From the NCBI RefSeq assembly GCF_018760365.1, contig NZ_JAHIAB010000002.1, forward strand, positions 434,001 through 498,000: DNA of 64,000 bases, read 5' to 3'. The stretch comes from Pseudooceanicola endophyticus (lineage in GTDB: Bacteria > Pseudomonadota > Alphaproteobacteria > Rhodobacterales > Rhodobacteraceae). This document shows, piece after piece, positions 15,416-24,305 of the stretch. Each line of letters begins with the position of its first letter. Within the stretch, counting starts at the first letter, position 1. A model generated the notes under the pieces. It was not told the origin of the DNA and made no database searches. It saw only the letters and a program-made list of their open reading frames with translations. A program made the position numbers and the translations under genes.

Positions 15416-16186
15416 TCAGGGTCGCAGCCGGCCGCGGATCTCGGCCAGCGGGCCGCAGGGGCCGTGCAGCACGAGGGTTTCGTCCGGGCCGCTGACGACG
15501 ATTTCCTCGCCGGGATCAAGGTTGCCGGCATAGATCACCTCGCGCAGGCGCAGCGCGCCGGCAGAGGGCGCGGCCTGTTCCGCAATGCGCGAAAAGGTCG
15601 GGAAATACAGCAGGCCCACCGCATTGAAATCCAGCGCCGGCAAAGGCGTCAGTCTCAGGCGTTCCGGTCCCGGGCTGCCCTGGCGCAGGCGTCGTGCGGT
15701 GTCGCGGGCCCGGGCATGGAGCGCCATCAGCGGGCCATCGGCCACGGGCAGCGGCGGCAGGCCGGGCAGGCGGCTGCGCAGCAGCCGGCGGTTCGATCCG
15801 CTCTCGTCATGGCTCAGGAAACACGAGATCATCTCAAGCCGCGCCAGCAGGCCCTCGGGGCCCGTGACCTCGTGGATCGATCCCAGCCGATGCGGGCTGA
15901 CCTGCGCCAGTCGCGCGGCGATCCCGACCGTGCCGCCCAGCCGCGCGACCCGGTCCGAAAGTTGCAACCGGGTGGCGCAGAAGGCCGCGTAGACCGGCCG
16001 CCCGGTCGCATCGCGGAAGGCGGTGTCGGGCCGTCCTGCGGCCCTTGCGATCAGCGACCAGTGCAGATCCCCCAGGTGGCGCAGCAGCCATTGCTCTGAC
16101 AGGCCGTAGGGCGACAGCTGCATCATGCCGAGGCGCAGCTGCTCGCGCAGGGCGGGGGCGGCGGTTGGCGCGGGCAGGGCGCTCAT
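15416..16186 (-). CDS. LnmK-like hot-dog acyltransferase/decarboxylase family protein, last gene of the nit operon
   Basis: The 256-residue product contains LSPYGLSEQWLLRHLGDLHW at about residues 24–43, the signature of LnmK-related biosynthetic proteins (acyltransferase/decarboxylase of the hot-dog superfamily). LnmK itself handles a methylmalonyl thioester in leinamycin biosynthesis; the substrate here is unknown. Its start overlaps the NitH-like stop by 4 bases (ATGA), so it is co-translated with the Nit1C genes. This is an addition to the seven-gene Nit1C core and suggests an acylated product. Confidence 0.6.
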   Translation of the reverse strand: MSALPAPTAAPALREQLRLGMMQLSPYGLSEQWLLRHLGDLHWSLIARAAGRPDTAFRDATGRPVYAAFCATRLQLSDRVARLGGTVGIAARLAQVSPHRLGSIHEVTGPEGLLARLEMISCFLSHDESGSNRRLLRSRLPGLPPLPVADGPLMALHARARDTARRLRQGSPGPERLRLTPLPALDFNAVGLLYFPTFSRIAEQAAPSAGALRLREVIYAGNLDPGEEIVVSGPDETLVLHGPCGPLAEIRGRLRP

Positions 16187-17457
16187 CCGGAGATGGCCCC
16201 GGCGGCGATCTGCGCGGCAATCCGGTTGGCCAGGTAGCGGCTGTCCTCCTCGATCCCCAGGAACCGGCCCGACCCCCAGGTGTTCAGCCAGCCCAGGCCG
16301 ATGAAATGCAGCCCCGGCTGGTCGGTCACGCCGCGATGGAAACGGGGCTTGCCGCGGGCATCGAAGACATCGGCCTCGATCCAGCGGTAGTCGGGCCGGA
16401 AGCCGATCGCCCAGAGGACCGAGGTGATTCCGGCCTCGGCCAGGTCCAGCTCCGTGCGTTCGGTTTCGGGGGCCCAGACCTTGGTGAAGGGCGCCTCTTC
16501 GGGGGCATCGATGCCGGCGCGGGCGATATGGGCGTCGATCTGGGTGCGGATGCCGACATAGGAGCGGTCCGCATCATCAAGGTTCTTGCCCAGATCGGGC
16601 AGGAAGGCCGCCCGCGTCCCCGACATGTCCGCGAGCGAGCCGTAAAGCTCTACCCCGTGGTCCAGGTGCCAGCGGCGCAGGTCGATCTCCTTGCCGCCAT
16701 CGCGGCCCGACATGTAGTGGTTGGTCTGGGTGATGGCCTTCACCGGATCGGGGTGGGTGTCGATGGTGATGGCGTAATGGCCGGCATCGTACAGCCAGTC
16801 GGTCGCGTCGCGTCCGCGGTAGCGGCGCGGGCTGCGCGGCGCGGGGCCGACGGCCAGGTGCACATCGCGGCCCGCGCGGGTGAAATCCTCCATCAGCTGC
16901 ACGCCGGACTGGCCGGTGCCGACGATCAGCACGCCGCCCTCGGGGAACTGGTCCACGTTGCGGTAATCGACCGAATGCATCTGCAGGATCGCCGGGTCGA
17001 GGGCCTTGGCATAGCCCGGCTCGATCGGGGTGTCGTAGCCGCCGGTCGCGATCACCACCTGATCGCAGGTCCACTCGCCGATGGAGGTCTCGACCCGGAA
17101 GCCGCCCTCGGGACGGGGGGTGACGCGGCGCACCTCGACATGTTCGCGCAGGTCGGGGGCGAAGGTTTCGGCGAAGGCATCAAGATAATTGGTGATCTCG
17201 TCCTTCAGCATGAAGCCGTCGGGATCGCTGCCGCCGTATTCCTTGTCGTAGTGGAAGCCCGGCAGGCGGCACTGCCAGTTCGGCGTCACCAGGCAGAAGC
17301 TGTCCCAGCGGTTCTTGCGCCAGGAATGAAACTTGCCGTGGCGCTCGAAGATGACCGAGGAAATGCCGGTTTCGGAAAGGCATTTCGCCACCGAGAAGCC
17401 GGCCTGTCCGCCGCCGACGATGATCACGGGGCTGTGGGGGGCTGCGTTGTCCTTCAT
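16183..17457 (-). CDS. nitH: Flavin-dependent oxidoreductase, MSMEG_0569/NitH family
   Basis: I choose the ATG at 17457 (MKDNAAPHSP) because AAGGA lies 7 bases upstream; the ATG two codons earlier has no spacing. The 424-residue product has an N-terminal FAD-binding IIVGGGQAGFS, a second Rossmann motif (VLIVGTGQSGVQL, near residue 165) and the ATGG motif of flavin monooxygenase-like proteins. It is the nitH member of Nit1C clusters. It follows nitG by 11 bases. Confidence 0.8.
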   Translation of the reverse strand: MKDNAAPHSPVIIVGGGQAGFSVAKCLSETGISSVIFERHGKFHSWRKNRWDSFCLVTPNWQCRLPGFHYDKEYGGSDPDGFMLKDEITNYLDAFAETFAPDLREHVEVRRVTPRPEGGFRVETSIGEWTCDQVVIATGGYDTPIEPGYAKALDPAILQMHSVDYRNVDQFPEGGVLIVGTGQSGVQLMEDFTRAGRDVHLAVGPAPRSPRRYRGRDATDWLYDAGHYAITIDTHPDPVKAITQTNHYMSGRDGGKEIDLRRWHLDHGVELYGSLADMSGTRAAFLPDLGKNLDDADRSYVGIRTQIDAHIARAGIDAPEEAPFTKVWAPETERTELDLAEAGITSVLWAIGFRPDYRWIEADVFDARGKPRFHRGVTDQPGLHFIGLGWLNTWGSGRFLGIEEDSRYLANRIAAQIAAGAISG

Positions 17458-17467
17458 GGCCATATCC

Positions 17468-17755
17468 TTAGTCAGAGATCCCGAGGAGGGTGACTTCGGC
17501 GCCCTCCTGTCCGTTGAAATCGGTGCTTCGCGCCTCGATCCGGTCGAGCTGGTCAAGCGCCGCCGAACAGGCCAGCCCGTACTTGGCCGCCACCCGGTTC
17601 GAGGCGCGCTCCAGCCCGATGCGGGCGCGGTGCAGAAAATCGGGCAGCGGGTAGCTGGTGCCGGGCTCGAACAGCTCCTTGATCACGGTGGAGGGGGAAT
17701 AGAGGCGTTCCTCCTGGCCATCGGGCCAGCGGACAGTCCAGTAGGTCTCAGGCAT
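17468..17755 (-). CDS. nitG: Small MSMEG_0570/NitG-family protein
   Basis: The start (MPETYWTVRWPDG) gives 95 residues, the usual size of this family, whose name 'nitrogen starvation response protein' comes from mycobacterial work. The WPDGQEERLYSPSTVI segment and the central LPDFLHRARIGLERASNRV helix are typical. No catalytic residues are evident. It overlaps the AIR-synthase-like stop and sits in the conserved F–G–H order. Confidence 0.8.
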   Translation of the reverse strand: MPETYWTVRWPDGQEERLYSPSTVIKELFEPGTSYPLPDFLHRARIGLERASNRVAAKYGLACSAALDQLDRIEARSTDFNGQEGAEVTLLGISD

Positions 17756-18734
17756 GGGAACCTCCAAGGCCGAGATAGGGGGTGGTGGCATGGTCCCAGA
17801 ACAGCGCCTGTTGCGGACCATGGCGGAAGGTGAGGGCACTTCCGGAGGTGACGCGGCCGATGGCGCGGGCCTCCAGGGAACGGGCGGCGAAGCGGGCGCA
17901 GACGGCGTTCGCGGCCTCGGGGGCGACCGAAAGCAGGAAGCCGTAGCTGGGGAAGCTGCGCATCCAGCGGGCCAGCGACACGCCCGGGGGCGGTGCGATC
18001 GCGGCCAGGTCGATGTCGATCCCGACGCCGGAACATTCCGCCAGCATCAGCGCGGTGCCCGCGATGCCGCCCTGGCTGATGTCCTTGCCGGCGCGCACCA
18101 GACCGGCTTCGGCCAGGGTGGGCAGGATCTCAAGGTCGGCGCGCAGGCGTTCGGGCGGGGCCTCCAGCGCAGCGCAGAAATTGTCGAAGTTGCGATAGGC
18201 ACCGCGGGGATCGATGGCGGCGATCAGCAGCTCGCCCGGGCGGGCGTCGAAGCTGGTGATCAGTTTGCGCGCCTTTCCGAAGACCGAGGCCGCAAGCCCC
18301 CGGGCGGGGGCGGCAAAGTTGGTATGCCCGCCGACCAGCGGCACGCCGTAGGCGGCGCTGGCATCGGCCAGCCCCTTCAGCAGGGGCGCCGCGGCTTCCG
18401 CATCGGGGGCCCAGACCTGATCGACCAGGGCGCTGGCCCGTCCGCCCATGGCGGCAATGTCGGACAGGTTCACCATCACCGCGCACCAGCCGGCGAACCA
18501 GGGGTCGTCCTCGACGAAGGCGGGGATGAAACCCTCGCCCGCGATCAGGTCGTAGCCTTCGGCGGTGGGCAGGGCGGCGGCGTCATCCCCGGGGCGTCCC
18601 GCAGAGGCGGCGCTGAGGCCCAGCCCCCGGGTGGCCCCGGCGATCGCCAGCTTGGAGCGGATCGCGGGATGGCCGCGCATCTCGGCTGCAAGCTGTTCCG
18701 GAAGGCAGGCAAGGGCATGGGTCATGGCACTCAT
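17748..18734 (-). CDS. nitF: AIR-synthase-like protein, sll0787/NitF family
   Basis: The 328-residue product has the PurM-like fold: GDDAAAL near residue 48, an ANLSD-type segment (MVNLSDIAAMGGRA, about 86–99) and DISQGGIAGTALMLAE near 217. Purine-type PurM makes aminoimidazole ribotide; the Nit1C paralog's substrate is not settled. It overlaps the GNAT gene by 4 bases. Confidence 0.85.
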   Translation of the reverse strand: MSAMTHALACLPEQLAAEMRGHPAIRSKLAIAGATRGLGLSAASAGRPGDDAAALPTAEGYDLIAGEGFIPAFVEDDPWFAGWCAVMVNLSDIAAMGGRASALVDQVWAPDAEAAAPLLKGLADASAAYGVPLVGGHTNFAAPARGLAASVFGKARKLITSFDARPGELLIAAIDPRGAYRNFDNFCAALEAPPERLRADLEILPTLAEAGLVRAGKDISQGGIAGTALMLAECSGVGIDIDLAAIAPPPGVSLARWMRSFPSYGFLLSVAPEAANAVCARFAARSLEARAIGRVTSGSALTFRHGPQQALFWDHATTPYLGLGGSHA

Positions 18735-19282
18735 GACCGCGCCTTGCGCAAGGCCGGGCGATGGTACCAGCCGGTGACCGGATCGACGCAGGGGGGGTAG
18801 TGATCAAGGCTGGCCTGCATCTTCATGTGGGCGCTGCCGTGGATCGATACCTCTTTCAGCGGCTGCCAGCGCAGGCGGCGGAACAGCAGCACGTTCTGCA
18901 TCTGCACATGGGCCAGGAAGCGGGTGCAGCCGCGCGCATTGGCGGTGCGCACGGCCAGGCGGATCAGCTCTCCGCCCAATCGTCCGACATGGCGAAAGTC
19001 ACGGTCCACCGCCAGGCGGGATCCCCACCAGAGGCCCGGGGATTCCTCGTGGATACGCACGGTGCCCACCACCTGATCGGCCTCGTGCGCGCAGGTCGAG
19101 AGCGCGACAAGGTGGGTGGCGATCAGGTCGATCTCGTCGCGGTCATGTTCGGGGAAGATCCGCTGTTCCCCGACGAAGACGCGCTGGCGCAGGGCGGCGG
19201 CCCCGGCGGCCTCGAAGGGGCGGGAGGCGGCGCGGATGTAGTAGCCGGGGCAGTGAAAATGGCGGGGTTCAAGCGCGATCAT
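18731..19282 (-). CDS. nitE: GNAT-family N-acyltransferase, MSMEG_0567/NitE family
   Basis: The start [16 protein letters not shown] overlaps the radical SAM stop (ATGA) and gives 183 residues; longer starts would run into that gene. The fold is GNAT-like, with QRVFVGEQRIF near the start, GTVRIHEESPGLWWGSRLAV in the middle and AVRTANARGCTRFLAHVQ for the CoA-binding part. In the Nit1C context it is the conserved acetyltransferase. Confidence 0.82.
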   Translation of the reverse strand: MIALEPRHFHCPGYYIRAASRPFEAAGAAALRQRVFVGEQRIFPEHDRDEIDLIATHLVALSTCAHEADQVVGTVRIHEESPGLWWGSRLAVDRDFRHVGRLGGELIRLAVRTANARGCTRFLAHVQMQNVLLFRRLRWQPLKEVSIHGSAHMKMQASLDHYPPCVDPVTGWYHRPALRKARS

Positions 19283-20406
19283 GCCGGAACCCCCGTGCCC
19301 GGCAGCTTCAGCGTCTCGTAGGTCGAGAGCGCCGAGCAGGCGCCGCACTTGCCGCAGCCTGCCTTCATGTCGGCGGACCGGATACCGGCGCGGGCGATCA
19401 TCTGGCCCAGCGGTTGCAGGATTGCGGCCATGAATTCGGCCGAAGGGGCCGGGTGGCTTTCCAGCGGCGTCCCCGAGATCGGCACGAAGGGCACGACGAA
19501 GGGATAGACCCCCATGGCGCACAGCTTTTCGCCCATCGCCAGGATCACCTCGGGGGTGTCGCCCAGCCCGGCGAGGATATAGGTCGAGACCTGCCCGCGT
19601 CCGAAGACCTTCACCGCCGCCTCGAAGCTGGAGAAGTATTTCTCCAGCGGGACCGAGGCCTTGCCCGGCATGATGCGCTGGCGCACCTCCGGCGTGACGG
19701 CCTCAAGGTGCATGCCGAGGGTGTCGATCCCGGCGTCGAACATGCGCTGGTGCCAGGCGTCGTCCTCGGGCGGTTCGCACTGGCCCTGAAGCGGCAGGTC
19801 CACGGCGGCCTTGATGGCGGCGGCGCTTTCGGCCAGCACCTTCGCGCCCCGGTCCTTGCCGGCGGGGGTGCCGGTGGTCAGGATCATGTGGGTCACGCCG
19901 TCCAGCTCCACGGCGGCCTTCGCCACCTCGGCAAGCTGCGCGGGGCTCTTGTGGGCGATGGTCCGCCCGGCGGCAAGGCTTTGCCCGATCGAGCAGAACT
20001 GGCAGGTTTTCTTGCGGCTTTCGTAGCGGATGCAGGTCTGAAGGACGGTGGTGGCCAGCACGTCCTTCGAATGCAGCGTGGCGATATGGCTGTAGGGAAT
20101 GCCGTCGGCCGTCTTCAACTGGTAGAACCTGGCGCGGGTCGGGAAGCGGATCGTGCCGACCTCGGCTCCGTCACGGGTCAGTCGCGCGGCGCCGGTCGCA
20201 TCGGGGGCCTCGGCCAGGAAGGGGCTGTCGAAGCTGGGTGCGGTGTGAACCGGGACCATGACCGTGGTGCCCTCGATGGTCACCGCCTTGTGGTCCGAGG
20301 GGCCGGCGCCGCCCCGGCGGCTTTCCTGTCCGGCGCGGGGATCGACAAGGCGCATGCCGTGGGTCTGGAGCGCGTTTATCAGGTCGGAATGGGACATCTC
20401 AGACAT
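19279..20406 (-). CDS. nitD: Radical SAM protein, MSMEG_0568/NitD family
   Basis: The 375-residue product has a cluster-binding segment [17 protein letters not shown] (about residues 123–139); the final two cysteines and the first form the radical SAM triad with the widened spacing seen in this family. A C-terminal [13 protein letters not shown] motif supplies additional cysteines. It resembles biotin-synthase-type TIM barrels. It overlaps the nitrilase start by 8 bases. Confidence 0.88.
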   Translation of the reverse strand: MSEMSHSDLINALQTHGMRLVDPRAGQESRRGGAGPSDHKAVTIEGTTVMVPVHTAPSFDSPFLAEAPDATGAARLTRDGAEVGTIRFPTRARFYQLKTADGIPYSHIATLHSKDVLATTVLQTCIRYESRKKTCQFCSIGQSLAAGRTIAHKSPAQLAEVAKAAVELDGVTHMILTTGTPAGKDRGAKVLAESAAAIKAAVDLPLQGQCEPPEDDAWHQRMFDAGIDTLGMHLEAVTPEVRQRIMPGKASVPLEKYFSSFEAAVKVFGRGQVSTYILAGLGDTPEVILAMGEKLCAMGVYPFVVPFVPISGTPLESHPAPSAEFMAAILQPLGQMIARAGIRSADMKAGCGKCGACSALSTYETLKLPGTGVPA

Positions 20407-21379
20407 CTTGCGGGACCTCCGCCTGGGCAGGTTCGGACAGCGGCGCGGCCTCGAAGACGTGGCGTGTCACCGCCGGGCGCGTGTCATGCACGAGGCTGAG
20501 GAACTCGGGACGGGCGTAGTGGCCCACGCTGTCCATCATCCGCTTGCGCTTGGCGATCAGGCGCATGTCCAGATCGGCGATCAGGATGCCTTCGCGATCG
20601 GTCAGCGGCTCGGCCAGGTGACGGCCTTCGGGGCTGATGATGCAGGTCATGCAACCGTCGCGCAGTCCCTTTTGCAACTTCGGATCGGGATGGATCGAGG
20701 CGATCTGTTCCTCGCTCAGCCAGCCGGTCGCGTTGACCACGAAGCAGCCCGCCTCCAGCGCGTGATGGCGCATCGTGACCTCGATTTGCTCGCCGAAGAT
20801 CGGGCCGACGAGGGAGCCGGGGAAATGCGCGGCATGGATTTCCTCGTGCTGGGTCATCAGCGCGTAGCGGGCGAGCGGGTTGTAATGTTCCCAGCAGGCC
20901 AGCGCGCCGACGCGTCCGACCCTGGTGTTCACCACCTTCAGCCCGGCGCCGTCGCCCTGACCCCAGACCATGCGTTCATGGTAGGTGGGCGTGATCTTGC
21001 GCCGCTTCAGCGCCAGCGTGCCGTCGGCATCGAAGATCAGCTGGGTGTTGTAGAGCGATCCGTGATCGCGCTCGTTGACCCCCAGCACCACGACCACGCC
21101 GCGCCTGGCCGCGGCATCGGCCACCGCCTGGGTTTCGGGCGAGGGGACGACCACGGCCTCCTTCATCAGCTCCAGGTGCGGCGCGCCCTGCTGCACGGGC
21201 GGCAGCACGAAGGAGAAATAGGGGTAGTAGGGCACGAAGGTCTCGGGGAAGACGATGAACTGCGCCCCCTTGTCGGCGGCCTCGGCGATGGCATTCAGCA
21301 CGCGCTCGATGGTGCCGGCGCGGCCCGAAAGGTCGGGGGCGATCTGCACGGCGGCCGCGCGGATGATGTCCGTTCTCAT
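20399..21379 (-). CDS. nitC: Nitrilase, Nit6803/NitC family
   Basis: The 326-residue product is a carbon–nitrogen hydrolase that converts a nitrile to a carboxylate and ammonia. The catalytic triad is visible as Glu in [14 protein letters not shown], Lys in [13 protein letters not shown] and Cys in [15 protein letters not shown]. The last match is diagnostic of the Nit6803-type nitrilases found in Nit1C clusters, some of which are linked to cyanide assimilation. It is the second gene of the operon, separated by 87 bases from nitB. Confidence 0.93.
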   Translation of the reverse strand: MRTDIIRAAAVQIAPDLSGRAGTIERVLNAIAEAADKGAQFIVFPETFVPYYPYFSFVLPPVQQGAPHLELMKEAVVVPSPETQAVADAAARRGVVVVLGVNERDHGSLYNTQLIFDADGTLALKRRKITPTYHERMVWGQGDGAGLKVVNTRVGRVGALACWEHYNPLARYALMTQHEEIHAAHFPGSLVGPIFGEQIEVTMRHHALEAGCFVVNATGWLSEEQIASIHPDPKLQKGLRDGCMTCIISPEGRHLAEPLTDREGILIADLDMRLIAKRKRMMDSVGHYARPEFLSLVHDTRPAVTRHVFEAAPLSEPAQAEVPQDV

Positions 21380-21466
21380 GGGGATACCTGTGGCTGGGTT
21401 GGCGGAAGATGCGGGCCGACCGGGAGCTGGCCGGCCCGCCAGATGCCGGAAGGATCCGGCGGGGGA

Positions 21467-21949
21467 TCACACCGTCCAGGTGTCGAGGATCACCGCATCG
21501 GCCTTCTTGTGCAGCAGGATGCAGTCCAGCACGTCCTGTGGCGCGATCGGCACGATGCCGGGCAGCAGCGAGGGTTCGCCATGACCGTAAAGCGCCTGCA
21601 ACGCGAAGCGGCAGGCATAGACCTTGCCGCCCTCGGCCATGAACTTCTTCAGGTTCACGGCAAAGTTCTGGTGGCCGGGGAAGGCCTCGTCGCCCAGCGT
21701 CGGGAAGCCGCGCTGGATGCCCAGCGTCACGCCCGGGCCATAGAGCAGGATCGAGGTCTCGTATCCCTTGCGATTGAGGCGGATTGCATTGAGAATGTTG
21801 ACCAGACCGATGGAGCCTTCGAAGGCCACCGTATGGAAAGTGACGAGCGCCTTCTCGCCCGCATCGGCCTTCACGTCCTCGAAGACCTTTTCCTCGTAAT
21901 TGACGAAGAAATCCCCGTCCTTGTGCGCTTCCCGGGTTACCTCAGGCAT
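21467..21949 (-). CDS. nitB: MSMEG_0572/NitB-family protein, first gene of the nit operon
   Basis: The 160-residue product resembles the DsrE-like/NitB family: [20 protein letters not shown] at about residues 38–57, [16 protein letters not shown], and a cysteine in [10 protein letters not shown] (near residue 113). Function is unproven; members sit at the head of Nit1C clusters. A GGAGGG ribosome site precedes the ATG. It is preceded by the operator-rich gap that separates it from the divergent regulator. Confidence 0.82.
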   Translation of the reverse strand: MPEVTREAHKDGDFFVNYEEKVFEDVKADAGEKALVTFHTVAFEGSIGLVNILNAIRLNRKGYETSILLYGPGVTLGIQRGFPTLGDEAFPGHQNFAVNLKKFMAEGGKVYACRFALQALYGHGEPSLLPGIVPIAPQDVLDCILLHKKADAVILDTWTV

Positions 21950-22006
21950 CTTGGCCCTCCTTGTTCAGGTATGAGAGTCTGCGTGGAACCGGCATGGCAC
22001 GGCCAA

Positions 22007-22044
22007 ATTGTATGCATCAAATTGCAGTGCAATATGCATACAAT
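22007..22044. promoter_or_regulatory. Nested inverted repeats at the head of the nit operon (candidate operator)
   Basis: ATTGTATGCAT (22007–22017) and ATGCATACAAT (22034–22044) are exact reverse complements. Between them ATTGCA-G-TGCAAT (22021–22033) is a second dyad. A further half-site, ATACAAT, occurs at 22173–22179 close to the regulator gene. The arrangement between nitB and the divergent MocR gene fits a binding region for that regulator. Confidence 0.6.
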
Positions 22045-22239
22045 AAAATCGGAAAACCTGTGCCGGAAACAGGGTATTTTGCGCAAAATTCGGGCATTCA
22101 GGGGTGAAATTCGGGGCTTTCTCGAAGGTCTGGGAACTGCGATGGCCCGACTCTGCCGTTGCGGAGAAATCCATACAATTTCGCTTCAATTTGGTCCGGC
22201 ATTCCTCTACACCGCCGGGGACCGACCGGAGGATGACGG

Positions 22240-23607
22240 ATGCAGGACTGGACCCCGCAGGAGCTCGACAGCGGCACGCCGCGCTACATTGCCATTGCCG
22301 ATGCCATCGCCCGGGACATCCGGGCGGGCCGGCTGACCAGCGGCGTGCGGCTGCCGCCGCAACGCAAGCTGGCGGCCCGGCTGGGAATCGACTTTACCAC
22401 CGTCTCGCGCGCCTATGGCGAGGCGCAGGCGCGCGGCCATGTCGAAAGCCATGTCGGGCGCGGCACGTTCGTGAAGGGCAGCGTGGTCAGCACCGCCCCC
22501 GATCCCGCCCGTGCCGGAGAGGGCGACCTGTCGATGAACATGCCCCCCGAGCCCACCGACCCGCAGTTGCTGGCACAGATGCAGGAGGGGCTGGGCTATG
22601 TCTCGGCCAATCTGGTGGGGCTGCTGCGCTACCAGTCCCCGATCGGCACGGAGCGCGACCGCATGGCGGCCTCCAGCTGGCTGTCGATGCGCGGCATGGT
22701 GCCCGCGCTGGACCGCGTGGCGGTGACCCCCGGCGCCCATGCGACCATGGCGGCGATCCTGTCGATCATCACCCGGCCCGGCGATGTCATGCTGTGCGAG
22801 GCGATCACCTATCCCGGGATCCGCAACATTGCCGCGCGGTTCGGCGTGACCCTGGTCGGGCTGGAGATGGATGCCGATGGCATCCTGCCCGGAGCGCTGT
22901 TGCGGGCCATTGCGGACCAGGGGCCGAAGGCGCTCTACCTGAACCCGACGCTGCAGAACCCGACGACGCTGACCATGCCGGAGGCCCGCCGACTCGAGGT
23001 GGCCGAGATCCTGCGCCGCCACGACCTGACGCTGATCGAGGATGACGCCTACGGGTTCATTCCCGCCCGCGCGCCGGCGCCCATCGCGCTGTCGGCGCCG
23101 GAGCAGACCTGGCATATCGGCGGGCTGGCGAAATGCATCGGCGCCGGGCTGCGGCTGGCCTACACGATTGCGCCCACGCCGCGCTGCGCCCATCACCTGG
23201 CGCAGGCGCTGCGGGCGCTGACGGTGATGCCCTCGCCGCTGGCCATGGCGCTGACCACCCAGTGGATCGAGGATGGCACCGCCGACAACATCCGCCGCTT
23301 CATCCGCGCCGAAAGCGCCGCGCGCCAGGGCATCGCGGCCGAGGTGCTGGGCGGCCATGCCTTCCGTGCGGCGGAGAATGCCTTCAATCTCTGGCTGACC
23401 CTGCCGCCGGGGGTGACGCGGGCCGACGTGCTGGCGCGCATGGCCCGCCAGCCCATCGGGGTGGTGCCCTCGGATGCCTTCACGGTGGCCGGCGCGCCGC
23501 CCGAAGCGCTGCGCATCGGCCTGGGCGGCGCAGTCAGCCGCGCGCGCCTGCGCGAAGGGTTGCAGCAGCTGGTCCATGCCACGATCCCCGACACCTACAT
23601 GGGGTGA
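22240..23607 (+). CDS. MocR-type regulator: GntR HTH fused to aminotransferase domain
   Basis: The 455-residue product has an N-terminal winged helix (RYIAIADAIARDIRAG, LPPQRKLAARLGIDFTTVSR, about residues 14–63) joined to a fold-type I aminotransferase domain. The PLP lysine lies in GLAKCIGAGLRLAY (about 294–307), and DDAYGFIP provides the usual Asp-x-Tyr. GGAGG is seven bases before the ATG. It is divergent from the nit operon across a 290-bp gap with inverted repeats, so it is the likely regulator; the effector is probably an amine or amino acid. Confidence 0.88.
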   Translation: MQDWTPQELDSGTPRYIAIADAIARDIRAGRLTSGVRLPPQRKLAARLGIDFTTVSRAYGEAQARGHVESHVGRGTFVKGSVVSTAPDPARAGEGDLSMNMPPEPTDPQLLAQMQEGLGYVSANLVGLLRYQSPIGTERDRMAASSWLSMRGMVPALDRVAVTPGAHATMAAILSIITRPGDVMLCEAITYPGIRNIAARFGVTLVGLEMDADGILPGALLRAIADQGPKALYLNPTLQNPTTLTMPEARRLEVAEILRRHDLTLIEDDAYGFIPARAPAPIALSAPEQTWHIGGLAKCIGAGLRLAYTIAPTPRCAHHLAQALRALTVMPSPLAMALTTQWIEDGTADNIRRFIRAESAARQGIAAEVLGGHAFRAAENAFNLWLTLPPGVTRADVLARMARQPIGVVPSDAFTVAGAPPEALRIGLGGAVSRARLREGLQQLVHATIPDTYMG

Positions 23608-23652
23608 AACCGGGGCGGAACGAAAGGCGCCGAACCGGTCCCGGTCGGCATG

Positions 23653-23689
23653 AAAAGACCCCCGGCACGGGCTGTGCCGGGGGTCTTTT
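23653..23689. terminator. Strong bidirectional intrinsic terminator
   Basis: AAAAGACCCCCGGCAC (23653–23668) pairs with GTGCCGGGGGTCTTTT (23674–23689), a perfect 16-bp stem with a GGGCT loop and T-runs in both directions. It separates the plus-strand MocR gene from the minus-strand DoxX gene. Confidence 0.92.
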
Positions 23690-23703
23690 GCTGCGGGTCG
23701 GGC

Positions 23704-24135
23704 TCAGGCGGTCAGGGCCAGGGCGCCGCCGCCCAGCAGGGCCTGGATCAGCAGGGTCACGGCCCAGAAGGCGGGATATTCCCAGCCGCCATTCGGGTTG
23801 TTGAACCAGAAGCCGTTCTTGCCATGGGCCAGGGTGGCGGCGCCCAGCAGGGTCGGGATCAGCAGCAGCGCGACCAGGCTGGTCTGGAAGCCCAGGATCA
23901 GGGCGATGCCGCCCAGGGTCTCGGCGGCGATGGTGAGGTAGGCGAACCAGCCCGGCACGCCGAGCGAGGCAAAGAAGCCAGCCGCGCCCTTCGGCGTGAA
24001 GACGAAATATTTCAGGTAGGCATGGGCCAGGAAGAGCCCGCCAAGGCTCAGCCTCAGCAGCAGGGCGGCCAGGGCGATGGCGGTTGCGGAACCGGCGCCG
24101 GCGGCGCCGAGGAGGTTGGAAGAAAGGTCGATCAT
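23704..24135 (-). CDS. DoxX-family membrane protein
   Basis: The 143-residue product has four hydrophobic segments (about residues 16–42, 57–83, 86–105 and 120–140). LRLSLGGLFLAHAYLKYFVF and the GWFAYLTIAAETLGGIALIL stretch are characteristic of DoxX. Members are poorly defined redox-related membrane proteins. It stands alone between a terminator and a 170-bp gap; a CATAC-N7-GTATG dyad (24211–24227) lies upstream. Confidence 0.85.
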   Translation of the reverse strand: MIDLSSNLLGAAGAGSATAIALAALLLRLSLGGLFLAHAYLKYFVFTPKGAAGFFASLGVPGWFAYLTIAAETLGGIALILGFQTSLVALLLIPTLLGAATLAHGKNGFWFNNPNGGWEYPAFWAVTLLIQALLGGGALALTA

Positions 24136-24305
24136 GGTCTTGTCCTCGTCAGGGCCGCGCGGGCGCGGCGTTGCGTTGAGGGCAGGGATAGACCTGTCTT
24201 ATTGCGCTTCATACGTTGAAGGTATGGAATGACTTACCGCAATTCGTTCCGAATTGGCCGGGAGGGCCGCCGGGCAGGGGCGGGCCTCCGGGCCCCGGGC
24301 CGCCT

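Noticed and set aside
24211-24227. A CATAC-N7-GTATG dyad upstream of the DoxX gene
   Set aside because: Only 5-bp arms; too short to claim as an operator without conservation.
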